Origin: Guadua angustifolia | Taxonomy: Eukaryota; Streptophyta; Magnoliopsida; Poales; Poaceae | Length of the DNA stretch: 64,000 bases | Direction of reading: 5' to 3' | Assembly: GCA_036346375.1 (NCBI GenBank) | Contig: CM070515.1 | Coordinates: forward strand, 5,168,423 to 5,232,422 | Shown here: in pieces, positions 22,394 to 33,729 of the stretch | Numbering within the stretch: the stretch's first letter is position 1 | Layout: the number at the start of each line of letters is the position of its first letter | Made by a program: the position numbers and the translations under genes | Notes under the pieces: generated by a model | Databases searched by the model: none | What the model was told of the DNA's origin: nothing | What the model saw: the letters and a program-made list of their open reading frames with translations, nothing else

Positions 22394-22956
22394 TCAAGAA
22401 TGAGAATGTTCCCGTGATTTCTGTAGAACTTCCTTCAACACCGCCGCAATCCTATCGGCCATGTGGTGCTCCAGGAACCTTTCCTTCACCCTGTCATAGC
22501 CCTTCTTTCCCATGGAGATCCTCTGCTCGACATGGCTTGCGAGCCTTACAATGTTCTTTGCAAGAGGCGCGACGCCCTCCTTTCCAGCAGGGTGCAGAAG
22601 GCCAGTTGAATCATCCAGGACAATTTCAGTGGTCCCTCCTGCAGCCGTGCCCTGATATATAGGAAGGTGCAGCATCATTAACCCAAGACAATAAATGGAA
22701 ATATGGATGCATTCGACAGAAGATGCAGGCTAAAACAAAGGATGGTGGCGGCTCTAGGTGTAGGCGCTTGACTGTCCACAGTAGCTCCAAATTCATGATG
22801 GTCAACAATTAACTCCAGATTCAGAGAAATACTGGCCCACGTATTAAAAATATTGCAGTAAGTTTAATTGCCCGATGGTAGGCTGACGATTGAAAGAAAA
22901 TTGTAAATAGAGTAGGAGCACTGCAATAACAATTGCCTAACTCGCACGCGCTCACA

Positions 22957-22999
<43 letters not shown>

Positions 23000-25900
23000 T
23001 TACCAACACTGGCAGCTTGAACGCCATTCCTTCTATCGTTATCCTTCCAAAGCATTCTCCACGGGCCTATGTAAGAAAAGAACAACGTATTACTGAAACG
23101 GAAACACATCAGCTTATGAATAGGCTTTTACATACCAGCAGTATAGAATGGTATCCATTGATAAATAACGTACAATATACCAGCAGGAGCTGGTATACCC
23201 ATAACCCTTTGCTGTAAAGTTTGGTGCCAACATAACCCTTTGCGACTGGCATACCCATCTGAAGCTGGTACATAGTGCACTAGCTGGAACCAAAAGCTAA
23301 TTTGAGCTAGGGTGCTTTGAACTGTGTGCATGCTGTTTCTAACCAAATTTGACATTACTATTTACTATTGCACCTAAACATTCCTTTGAAAAAACTGGGG
23401 AAATATCCAGGAATAGCAGGTCTATCCAAGTTCTGCCAGAAATAACAAGACAAAACCAACTGGTTTTTGGCCTGTTCTTAGCCAAGCTGCAGGCAACATA
23501 TTTATGGCAATTTTAATTGATGGTCTTGTTCGTTGGATGGTTGGATGTAAATAAACAAGGTAGCTGAAATAGAGAAGCAAACAAGTACAGTACAGTTAGA
23601 GGTTCTTATTTTACGGTATGCTGAATAATCAATTGTGCGCTCCGATGATACGAGGTGCAGTGGTTACTGTTTGACATATGTATTATCTGTGACCAAATAT
23701 AATGTTTTGACAAAATGAGTGAGCTCTGATGAAAATAAGTCTACAAAATCTACAACTTATTTTAATAACTGAACGACTGTACCATGGAATTTTAGCGTTC
23801 AACAGCCAAAAAGCTCTATCCCTAGTGAATAAATGCGCCATTACTTCTATTTCAAGCTACCTTTGTCAACTACAGCCACATAAATGTAATGTCTGCTTTT
23901 CTGTCACCAAAGTACTAGTGCCCTGGAGGTGGGGCCCATTTAATTAAGTATTGTAGTAGCATAATAAGTAATGACCAAAATAGGGCAACAATTCCAGATA
24001 TTGTAAAGCATGCATTTGACTGAAAGTTATCGCTAGCCACAACGAAAGAAGATGGTAAGCCATGGCCGCAGGTGAGACTGACAAAAAATCAACAGTTAAA
24101 AAAGTATAAGTTCATTAAAAATGATATGTCAAATAAAAAATGAACAAACAATTCTTTATGTTCTATGCCTAGATATTGCAGCTTCTCTATGTAAACTAAC
24201 TTATCCTGTGAAGTAACTCAAACATGATGTGACAATTAATATAGGCTAGATTGTTCTATTGCAAATTTAAGTAATAGGATTCAAATTGTCAAACTGGACT
24301 AATGAAACTGATTGACTCAGTTATCCCCAGGCCCTTGAGAGTAACGAGATTAGAGCCAACCTATCTAAGTATCAAGCCTATTGTTCCCAAATGAAGTACT
24401 GATCAGTTAGTCTTTACCCCATGAGAGGTGCTTCAATGCTCTCCCCAAAAGTGACTAGCTCAAAATTTAAAGCACATTGAGGGCCTAATTTGCAACCACC
24501 CACTACTCCACTCTCTTAAGTCTTAACATGGAAGGAGGAAAAGAAGGAAAAAAGCAATGATGTAAATATACAAAAGGCATACAGTTGCATTGTAACCCAT
24601 GACTGAATTGGGGAACAATAGAAAAATGATCCATAAATCACATTATGACTCACCTGAGAGTTCTGGACAAGCACATCAGCTGCAGCCAAATAAGGAGCCA
24701 CTGCCAACGTCTTGTTTATAATGTGAACTCGGTCGTGAATCCCATTCTTTGCCACAATTTCACGTAGTTGTGTCTCAAACTTCGTCTGAGCATTCATGTC
24801 ACTTCCCACAACTACAGCATGCATTGTGGGTACTTTTAACTTCTGCTGTTGGATGAGTTGCAAACTCTGATAAAATGCTTGAAGAAATAAGTCCTGTCCT
24901 TTTCCTCGTGAAACACCTGGATTACAGGATATTTACTCAGAAAGGAAAATGAAATATACAAACATAAATAATTGGCATCAATCAGAGAAAATGATGGTGC
25001 AACGACTATACATTTGGGAATTAAGACTTTAACAAACTGAACATACTGTTTATTATTGCAAATAGGAGATGTTCACTCCGTACTCCAAGGGACTCACGGA
25101 TGTGTTCCCTTAGGACTCTTCTTGCGACATTATCTTCAGCAACTTCCATTAGCTCTTTACTATTCCCAAGGTGAACAACATAAGTTTGTGGCATCTGTAT
25201 TCTATATGTGGTATCAATTTAGAAGTATACAATACTGAAGTAGGAATTAGGAAGTTAAAAGCATGCAACAAACAGATGATCATTGTCTATCATGTTCCAT
25301 TTATGGAGTAAAAGCTCATATATAGGCATATAACAGAAGAAAAGATATAGCCAGCAAAATTTGGAGCTGAGTCAACAGATAAGCACAGGGCTAGAGATCA
25401 CCCACCAGACTGGTACTCCCTCCTATGAGAAATATAAGGCCAATCGTTTGAAAAAATTGTAGAGAAATATAAGGCTTGGATGTAGATCTAATAAGGTTTT
25501 TCCTCCTATATCCCTATTTATTTTCCTTCTATCATCTGCATCTATTCATTACCACCCACACAAAGCATTCTCTCCCATCTTTCCAAGACAATTACAAGGA
25601 GGTACCTAAGCCATTTTCTTCCATATTTTTCTCAATTTCACCACCTCCTTAATCTTATTACAAAGTCAAAATGCACAGAGGGAGTAATTCATATCAAAAC
25701 ACAAGCAAGTCCAACAGCATAAAGTATAGCATCCTATTCACAACATAATGAAAAGATACAGCAAGTAAAATTTGGAGCTAAGTCAACAGATAAGCATGGG
25801 GCCAGAGAACATGTCACCCACTAGACTGGTAATTCGCATCAAAACGCAAGCAAGTCCAACAGCATAAATGATAGCATCTATTCATAATGTATACACAGAA

Positions 25901-28900
25901 ACAAGCATTCAACACTATATGACAAACAACAACGACGACCAAGCCATTTGTCCCAAATAAGTTGGGGTAGGCTCACTAGGAAAGATCCAGTCAACAACAC
26001 TATATGACAAAGAATACCAATAATTTTGCACATACTTCAAACGCTCATGAGTCCTGCTCTTCCAGTATTCAGCTGTTGTATGAGAATCGATCATGGCTCC
26101 AGCAACCAAAGGAAGATGTCTGATGTATTCAAGCTGAAAGTAATGTCCTCGCATTTCATGGATCCACCACAAGATCTTGGGAAGAACTTGAGGAACATGG
26201 TCTTTTAGAACAGCATCAAGCCACTTGCCAGCAACAGCAGTGTTCAAGATAACCAGGTCAGCATTAAGAGCAGTATCAATTGCCTCCTGACCCCTAGCAG
26301 GTGAAACCTGTGAAGCAACCAGTATGAACTATCAGAAGAGAGCATAAACTAAATTCAATTGTGAAGTCTGTCAAACGGAACAAAAGTTTTTATAACCATA
26401 TTTCTTTTGTAATTTAACATATTATATTAAATATTTATGTAGCAAAGACAAATGAGATGTGTAATCTAGAAGATGACTACTAAGTTGCACTTAGTAATTC
26501 CCAGGAGGAAATGCCTATTAAAGCCATCTCAAATTTAGGATGATAATCGTTATCCCGGATCATAATGGATTATACAATACTGTGTAGCACATCAAGTTTA
26601 CTAAAACCTAGTCTGGAAACAAGATAATTCAAAATTAATACTACAAAACTGCAGGACTATTCATTCGTAGCTGTTACCATCCGTCAAGATCCAAGCACAC
26701 ACTTTATTTGAATAACCATAAGATTTGTCCAACACTTGCAAGTATGTAATTACTAGTTTAGTGCCCGTGCGTTGCTATGGAAAATAAAATTTGTAACGAA
26801 ATGTAAAGGTCAAGAAAGAAAAGAAAATTTGGAAATTTGACTACAAGATCAAACATAAATAACTGCGAACATGAAGCCGAATTAGAGTATCTTAGAATAA
26901 GTATTTAAGTATACCAAAGGCAGAGGATAACAACAGAACAAAGTTGTTGCAAAATGACCATTAATTTTTTAAGGTAAGATAAAGTTCATGCAAGACAAGA
27001 TCCCATTGGACTAAAAGCTGAAGGTCACATGGAAAATAGGGCATAAACAACAGAGAGAGTGTCGCTTTCACCATCTTCTGGGGTGGACTGGCAACACACC
27101 ACCTGGATGTATCCAACGGTTAAAAGAGCATCTAAACCAAACCTCTGGCTTTCCATTTAACACTGTATTAGAAGGATTGTATAGCACATCCACGGTTGTT
27201 CCAGCACGTATTTCAAGCAGTTCAGTATAAAAAAATGTGTTTATGGGAAAGTAGAAACATTCTCATAGTTTTTTCCTTCATGGCAGCTTTCATATTTGCA
27301 CTTCTCTCAGACTGTGCAAGCAAACAAGGACAAAAGTCAACAAAAGAATCCCGATCATATCTGATGTTCAAACGTCAGATATATCCACCAAAAAGAACAA
27401 TTACTTTTGTGTTTTGACATTATAAACTGGTACAACCAAAGTTCTGAATAAATGGTGCTAAGTGTGTGGGTCATCACCAGTTACTGAACAAACCAGTCAG
27501 CTCCAATAGGGAATTGACTTCCGAGTTTGAAGTGAAGATTGATCTAAGTGGTCAAGTTAGTTTTGTTGTTTCTGGAAGACTACAAGGTGAGTTCGGATAA
27601 ATTTTGGTGGAACCATATATTTGAATGTGGAAAATAGTTAAAAATAGATGAAATTTGTCAGCTTTCAGCTGGTTAACAGCCAACAGTGATTTGCCATGGT
27701 CAAATTTGGCCATGTATGAAGTTGTCATTTTGCAAGTGGTATTGGTCAGCTACAGATAAGTTCCACTGGTTAGTGTTTACCCGACAGAGTACACCAGAAC
27801 CAAGTTATGCAATCCTTGTTAAAATGATCCAAATTTATATGCAAAGATTCTGTTGCAACTAATCTCTCTTTTTATAGCCTCCTCCCTTTCTCTCCTCTCT
27901 TTCAGAAGCCGTGTATAGATGCCATGTTCCTCTTCCACCCGATAGTCTTCCTCAGTCATGATGTTCGGAAGAATAGCATGAAAATCCTGTCGATCATTGT
28001 TGTCATAATTCCTTGCACTCCCTGGTGGCCCGTCAGCAAAAACCCAGTCCAACACAAATGCTTTTTCAGGTAAAATAACTGTACATAAAGAAATGCTAGG
28101 TGTTACTGATGTGTTTAATGGAGTACATAGCAAACTTTTAGCATCTAAGATAGATATTACATTCCTCTCATCAGGTATGTACCTTAAGAAACCAACATCA
28201 GTAGGTAACTGCAAAGCTTATATGCTTCAAGTTACTACACTTTTTTATTCATGGTATTACTAAAACAAGAAAATCCATGGTATATTTATAGGAGCACTAT
28301 GCTAGCATCAGAAAGTATGTCATAATGCTATACGATACCAAGTGGGGAAAAGTTTGAGATGTTGTACCATCTGCATACCACCAATCACCTTCTTTGTCAT
28401 CACATTTAACAAGTCTTTCGGCAATGGAGAGTCCATCAGTCCAATTGTTGTAACTAGCATGCATCCAAATATCAGTATTATGCACAAGTGGCCTCGAGTG
28501 TCTATTATAGTACAATCTGACATTATCCCCTCGTCTATATGTGGTAGGCTCTATGTACCACAAGTTATCAGCACATCTTTTGGCTAAACCCAACATATTG
28601 TGCAATTTATTCTTTTTCATCTCTACCTCGACCTTTGCTTGTGCCCTGTCAGCTTCATCTGCAGCCCTTTCTTCCTCTATTCATCAATGTTCTTCAGCCT
28701 GTCTCCTCCTTTCAGCTTCTTCAGTAGCAAGTCTCTCAAGTTCCCTTTGCTTTTCTTCAACCAAGAAATCCTCAAACAAATATTCATCCATAGTGCTTTC
28801 AATTTGTATCTCAAAATCATTATTATCATTATTTTCATAGACTGTGCGACTGTTAAAGAACACAAAGTTTAATATGTATGGCTGCTTGGGTATGTACAGT

Positions 28901-31900
28901 TTGCAATGCCACCAATCCCATCCCAATTCGCTCTTGTGCAATCTTTCGGTGAAAAGCCTCCATCTCCAACCATTGAATGCTCCATTGATGAGGATGTCAT
29001 CCTGTGTTGACCCATGGATATCCGTTTCAGCAGACGTAGAGGTCTCATCAACTTCATACTGTTCTTCATCCTCAATTAACCCCACTTCATCTTCAGCCTA
29101 CGAAGGCTCTTCTTCAGAAAGCACATGTTGGAGTTTATCCACTATCCCCATTTCAAATTCAGCCATAGGAATCCCGTCCTCGGTAACCATCCTCTGCTCT
29201 TCAGCAGCACTTATCCTCATCTGATCTACAGTAATGGAAAGATGTTCCTCATCAACTTTCTCGCCATTAGTCATTTCCATTCCTTTTTCCGTGCTATTTG
29301 TTTTATGTTTTTGGAACACTCCGGCCGCCTTCGACCACCTGTGTGGACGAAGACCCCAACTTTTGGGGAAGACGACGGGATTGCAGAATTCATCCTCACG
29401 ATGGGGTTAGCAAGATTCGGCGCCTCACCGGCCGCACTCGCTGTCATCTGTGCATGCTCGCCGGCTGACCAGCCCACGCTGCCGGGTGCTCATCGGTCTG
29501 GCCGTCGCCGCTGTGCCGCCACCTTGCCTTGCCGGCAGCCACCTCATCAACGTGGAGAGGGAAAGAGCGGAGAGAGAGATCCGGATGCGTGGGAGGAGCC
29601 GATGGGAATCTCGATGGTGGACGGGTTTTTTTTTCAGTGGTAGTTTTTTTCCGACGTGGGCAGCTTACGTTGTGGGGTGGTTGTGGGGTGAAAGAACAGA
29701 CGACTACCACCAACTCCTAATTAGAAATAGTAGAGACTATATATCGATCACTGTTAATTTGTCAGTGCAACAATAGACTAAATGGCTGGTCTGCACATGA
29801 TGACATGCAGATGGATGATGGAATCAAAACTGCCTACCAAACACTATAAATTTTTTTAATGCACATATGGACCTATTAATCTACAGTTAAAACTCCACAA
29901 TATACTTGGGCAAGCATCCCACAGCATGCTACAAAGTTGAAGATGTTATTTCAGGGTAACTCCACCTTTTCTTGCTAAATGTTACTATACTGTTTGACTT
30001 TCGAAGTTTTAAGCACAATAGAGGATGTGAAATTTCCTTTAGTTACCCTTACCATGTAATATATTATTCTGCCTCTCTTTATTGTCCGGTTCTTCTCTTA
30101 ACGGGTCAATGTGATTTTCTCTAAAATTATAAATTAGTTCTCTTTCAGAAGTAAATATTGCATTACAGTAATTCACTTTCTTACTTTCCACTATGATTTA
30201 TCAACAACTCTTCAAACATCAATTTACTACAATCATGCTGAATAAGATGAAACATGAAATTTTGAACATGTGAAACATAGAAGTGCCATAGATAAGAGGT
30301 ACGACAAGCTTCTTTAAATAATTCTACCTCCAGGCAAATTCTTGTCGCCATGGGAAGAGTGCATAGAAACTTTTTATATATAACCAAGTACCAACAATAT
30401 CTTTTAAAACATTCTAATTGGTCATATAAAAATATTACAAGTAGATTCATCACAAAAGGTACGTTCAAGAATTTTACATTTATATCTTACAAATATATTG
30501 GGATAAAAAAATAATGGTTAAAGTTGCTTCCCAGCAGGGTTCCAAAAACCATCGAAAATCGCTCGATTTTCAATATTTTCAGCTGTATTGACACGGCTTG
30601 ATTTCTAAAACCGCTCGGTAAACCGGTGGAATTCAAATTAAAAAAAAATTGATAAATTTGGAAAAATTTATAAAAAAGTGTAAATTTTTTTTGAATTTTT
30701 TTGTGTGCGGTCTTGAGACAATGCTAATGATGCTGTAAAAATTTCAGATCATTATTGGTCCTATATATTTTTTAAAAATTCTGACAGTACTACTGTCTTT
30801 GTATATGCTCTTCTGTTTTTGATTTTCTAGGGGCACTAGATGAAGTTTAATATTTATATAAAAAAATTTTGAGGTCCTGAGGCAATGATAATGATGGTGT
30901 AAAATTTTCAGATGATGATTAGACTTGTATATTTTAAAAAAATTCTAATAATGCTACTATCTTCATATATGCTCTTCTGTTTTTTTTTAAAAATTTTCTA
31001 GGGGCACTAAATGAAGTCTAATATTTCTATAAATTTTAATAAATGATTCTTGGGCACTCTTTATGAAAGCTTAATATTTCATATCATAATCAAGCTTGTA
31101 AATTTTTATAAAAATCTGATAGTGTCTCTGTTTCTTTTCATTAATTGTTGTTTTTTTATTTTTCTAGTAGTAGTAAATGAATTAAAACATTGTTGAAATT
31201 TCTCTGAGGTGTTTTATATATTTATTGGGATTTATTACGATTTTATTAAATTTTCTACAATTTTTCCAATTTTCTTGTCTTTTTTCCAAATTTTCCTTGA
31301 GTGTGCCAAAAATCGCAGAAAAATCGTCTAAAATCAGTGAGGAAACTGACGTCGCTTAGGTTGCCGATTTTTGAAGAAAAATCATCGAAAATCGGTGAAA
31401 ATCGCTCAAAAATATGCAAAATCAGTTGATTTTCGATTTTTTTTACCGCTGATTTCAAATCGTTTGACTTAGGTATTCATGCGATTTCTAGCGATTTTTG
31501 ACAATTTTCGGTGCTGAGGTGCTGGCGATTTTTCGGGCTAAATCGGTATTGTTAAACCTACTTCCCACAGACCACAGAAGATCCAAAACATTGGGAACTT
31601 GTGACAGGAAGGAATAATTTGCCAAAACAAGAAATAAAGCCCCAATTAGACAGAAGTATAAGTGTAGGACCATACTTGCACTCCATGGTTCAACATCTTA
31701 TGTTCCAAGCTATATGTAACATCATTTGTTCCTTCTGATCTCTGGTTTGTTATCCAGACCACTTGCGAACCAACCTGCCTCAGAAGAAATGCCAACTCCA
31801 TCAGCAATAATGGGCCACCTGCATCAAACAAAAACATTTTGAATAACACCAGTGGATAGAAAAATGGATGGCAATAACAACAAGCAATGCTTTGGAGATC

Positions 31901-32503
31901 TCTGTTGTTTTGGCAGGTCTCCTAAAGTTCAACTGGACCAAAGTGAAGTATCCGGCAACTTCTGTATATAATCTGTGATCACTATCACTGCTAGTATTTT
32001 TCAGGGATCTTGAGTTCGTGTTCAACATTGGAAGTAGAAATTTCACTAGTCTACTTCTCTGTTTGCTGTCTACAAAAATACACACAATTCCTAGTACCCT
32101 ACCGCGCTAGGACACCGCTGCGAACCCCAAATCCATCGACCAATCTTGGGATGGTACGGCATTTGATCAACTAACAAGAACAAATCACACAAGGAAAAAC
32201 TGAAGAACACTGCGATTAGTTACCGGAGAGGGAGAGCTCGTGTGAGACGAGCAGCACGAGCTTGGACCTCATGAACCCGAGGGGGCTCCCGGCGGCGGTG
32301 CCGCCGCGGGCGGTGGTGAGGGCGGCGGGGTCCCCGCGGGCAACGCAGTGGTCGAGCAGGGCGCCGCGGAGGAGGTAGCCCGCGGTGGAGGCGGAGGTGG
32401 CGACCGCGACGAGGAGCAGGAGGAGGAAGCTGGTCCGGTAGTGGGCCTGGCCGCGGCTGCCGGCGGCCGACGACGCCGCCGCGGACGACGGGGGCTTCGC
32501 CAT
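22394..32503 (-). CDS. GT4-type (group 1) glycosyltransferase, membrane-anchored
   Basis: Seven exons read on the minus strand: 32224-32503, 31676-31818, 26036-26307, 25047-25201, 24654-24916, 23004-23066 and 22394-22651. All have GT-AG introns and matching phases, giving 477 residues. Residues about 25-45 (TSFLLLLLVAVATSAS...) form one membrane anchor after a short Ala/Ser-rich N-terminus, implying a type II protein of the secretory pathway. The first Rossmann domain starts near residue 79 (KLVLLVSHELSLSGGPLLLM); the C-terminal one has VSRGKGQDLF (about 285) and the E-x7-E motif ECFGRITIE (375-383) followed by AAGGTTEIV, hallmarks of retaining GT4 enzymes. The sugar donor and acceptor are unknown. 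The second intron, about 5.4 kb, is swollen by a Helitron carrying starch synthase exons and by a hAT-like repeat. ATG 32501-32503 is the first in the GC-rich first exon. Confidence 0.9.
22957..22999 (+). repeat. (GT)n(GA)n microsatellite beside a splice donor
   Basis: A compound dinucleotide repeat. On the minus strand it reads CT then CA repeats and starts only about 5 nt into the last intron of the glycosyltransferase, just after the GTAAC donor at 23003-22999. Confidence 0.85.
25340..25897 (+). repeat. Local tandem duplication in an intron
   Basis: Two copies of a roughly 140-bp unit (from AAAGATAYAGC through TTTGGAGCTRAGTCAACAGA to CAAGTCCAACAGCATAAA) start near 25340 and 25751. The first copy is split by a Stowaway MITE after GACTGG; the second has GACTGGTAATTC uninterrupted. 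It lies in the intron between exons 3 and 4 of the glycosyltransferase. Confidence 0.85.
25416..25684 (+). mobile_element. Stowaway MITE with paralogous empty site
   Basis: Ends are CTCCCTCCTATGAGAAATA and, reverse-complemented, CTCCCTCTGTGCATTTTGA, with TA on both sides. The second unit of the surrounding duplication keeps the empty site GG-TA-ATTC (about 25828-25835), which proves both borders and the TA duplication. It inserted after the duplication. Confidence 0.85.
25926..25994 (-). mobile_element. Truncated Au-SINE-like fragment with long TSD
   Basis: The 17-bp sequence CAACACTATATGACAAA occurs at 25909-25925 and 25995-26011. Between them is CAACAACGACGACC then 'CCCAAATAAGTTGGGGTAGG', which reverse-complements to the conserved 3' end of plant Au SINEs with a TTG-type tail. 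Only the 3' part is present (5' truncation). It sits about 25 bp from the end of exon 3 of the glycosyltransferase. Confidence 0.75.
27860..29270 (-). pseudogene. Captured starch synthase III (dull1-like) exons
   Basis: Minus-strand frames match the starch-binding (CBM53) region of soluble starch synthase III, which extends amylopectin chains in plastids. Piece one (about 29270 to 28368) holds an acidic region ending VGLIEDEEQYEVDETS, then ILINGAFNGWRWRLF, WWHCKLYIPKQPY and ESTMDEYLFEDFLVEEKQRE, and runs into KKNKLHNMLGLAKR and SYNNWTDGLSIAERLVKCDD. An intron (28079-28367) follows, then ILPEKAFVLDWVFADGPPGS to ERREREEAIKRE (28078 to about 27860). Three stops interrupt it: TAG where the family has Trp (about 29099) and two adjacent TGA at about 28682-28687 where it has Arg. 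About 50 residues present in family members between the acidic region and GAFNGW are missing. The catalytic GT5 domain was not captured. Confidence 0.88.
29290..29620 (-). other. GC-rich block inside the Helitron, possible second captured fragment
   Basis: Composition shifts from AT-rich to GC-rich. A minus-strand frame (29477-29271) reads PKVGVFVHTGGRRRPE and joins toward the starch synthase piece. I cannot name a parent gene. It could be promoter or first-exon DNA from another locus. Confidence 0.35.
30535..31560 (+). mobile_element. AT-rich hAT-like repeat, copy 3
   Basis: It starts CAGGGTTCCAAAAACCATCG and ends CGGTATTGTTAAACCTA (reverse complement TAGGTTTAACAATACCG). CTTCCCAG (30527-30534) and CTTCCCAC (31561-31568) form an 8-bp duplication with one mismatch. 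The outer parts carry 'GAAAATCGCTC/GAAAAATCG' repeats in both orientations. It is non-coding and lies in the glycosyltransferase second intron, 108 bp from exon 2. Confidence 0.65.
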
Positions 32504-33729
32504 GGCCGGCCGTGAGGTTAGATCGAACGGACGGTCTGGATTTGGCTATCGAATTTTGAAAGCTTTTGGGGAACAACCCTACTTTTTTATCTTATCGTTC
32601 GAGGTGATTTTTTTTGGCTTCTAGCCTTACAGGAGAACACCCATGGAAGACCTTACACAGATATACATATCATGTCGTCTATTATGCTCGACTGTGAGGT
32701 TTAATATGGTTCAGTTATTCATGTTGTGTCGGTCCGATTCATATGCATATGTGACATACCGTACTTTCGATCTTGTCGTGCTATAGGCTAAGCCTAAAAA
32801 GCCCGATCCAATGCCTAGGTCTATGTGGCAATGCATACATCGCCAAGGAGCGCACCATGAACTACACAATTGCATTGTGAAATTGAAGTAGGCCACAAAG
32901 ATGGTGTACTCCATGCGGCAAGCGTGCGCAATGTAAGCTTTAGCAGAGCAGTAGAGGAGGCTTGGACATCATCTAGAACAAAGAATAAATTAAAAAATTT
33001 ATAGGATTGAAATTCTAGAAAAAAGTTCCGGTGTCTCTCTAGAAGGAATGAATAAGTTTTTAGAATTCCCATGAAATTACTGTGGAATGGCTTAATCGAT
33101 TGGAATTCTGAAGAAAATCTAGCGTAGCGTTCAACCATATGGAAAATTTTCCTTTGTGCCAATCTCTCTTCAAAATTCTCAACCTTTTCGTACGAAGCAT
33201 CCAAACAACACAATTGAACAATTATTGCATTTTAGAATTTCTAAGGATTAAACTGGACATGTCACCTTAATTCCTGTAATTTCTTCGTATTTTTCGATAT
33301 CTACATTTGAAAAAGAGACCTCGAACTTTGGGGTGGCCAAAAATTGCCTCTCTTGTGTGGGTGTTGGATTTATGTAATGGCACCTCAACTGGAGGCGAAG
33401 CAGAAGAAGCTGTTGATGTTCAAAACCGCACTGATCATACGGGTAATCTTACGATTGTAGTTATTATGCTGCTGTAAAATTCAAAAAAATGAAAAAGGTG
33501 GACCGGAGTCTAACAGAATGGTAAAAAGAATAATGGTGGCAAATTTGGATGATATTTAAATGGAAATATTTTAGTAATATTTAGGTATAACTGTCATCAT
33601 TAGCCTCTATTTGAATTTGTCTGATTCTAAATATGCCTTAGCTATTACAATGAACCATTTTTCAAAAATAAAATATACTTTCATATCGGCGTTGTGGATG
33701 ACATAAAAGCCACGAACATCACCCCCGAG
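32504..33729. other. Upstream region of the glycosyltransferase
   Basis: Presumed promoter side of the minus-strand gene. No convincing TATA box is seen. About 32900-33230 and 33240-33640 look like AT-rich repeat debris. No gene is called. Confidence 0.4.

Larger units (their letters stand above)
26753..29736 (-). mobile_element. Helitron carrying starch synthase III exons
   Basis: On the minus strand the element starts TCTCTACTATTTCTAATTAG (at 29736) and ends GCAACGCACGGGCACTAAA-CTAG (at 26753), followed by T. Both ends closely match the Helitron at 454-738, so they belong to one family. The roughly 3-kb body contains starch synthase III exons with their intron (27860-29270), a GC-rich block at 29290-29620 that may be a second captured piece, and about 1.1 kb of unassigned sequence at the 3' end. 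No Rep/helicase is present, so it is non-autonomous. The whole element lies in the second intron of the glycosyltransferase, in the same orientation as that gene. The 5' border is good to a few bases. Confidence 0.8.

Noticed and set aside
24516..24863. Minus-strand frame running past the SSQ/VQNSQ exon end
   Set aside because: The residues after VQNSQ are intron translation; the GTGAGTC donor at 24653 and the in-phase next exon settle the border.
29125..29776. Plus-strand frames of 172 and 108 residues
   Set aside because: They overlap the captured, minus-strand SSIII and GC-rich Helitron DNA, with no splice signals or family match.
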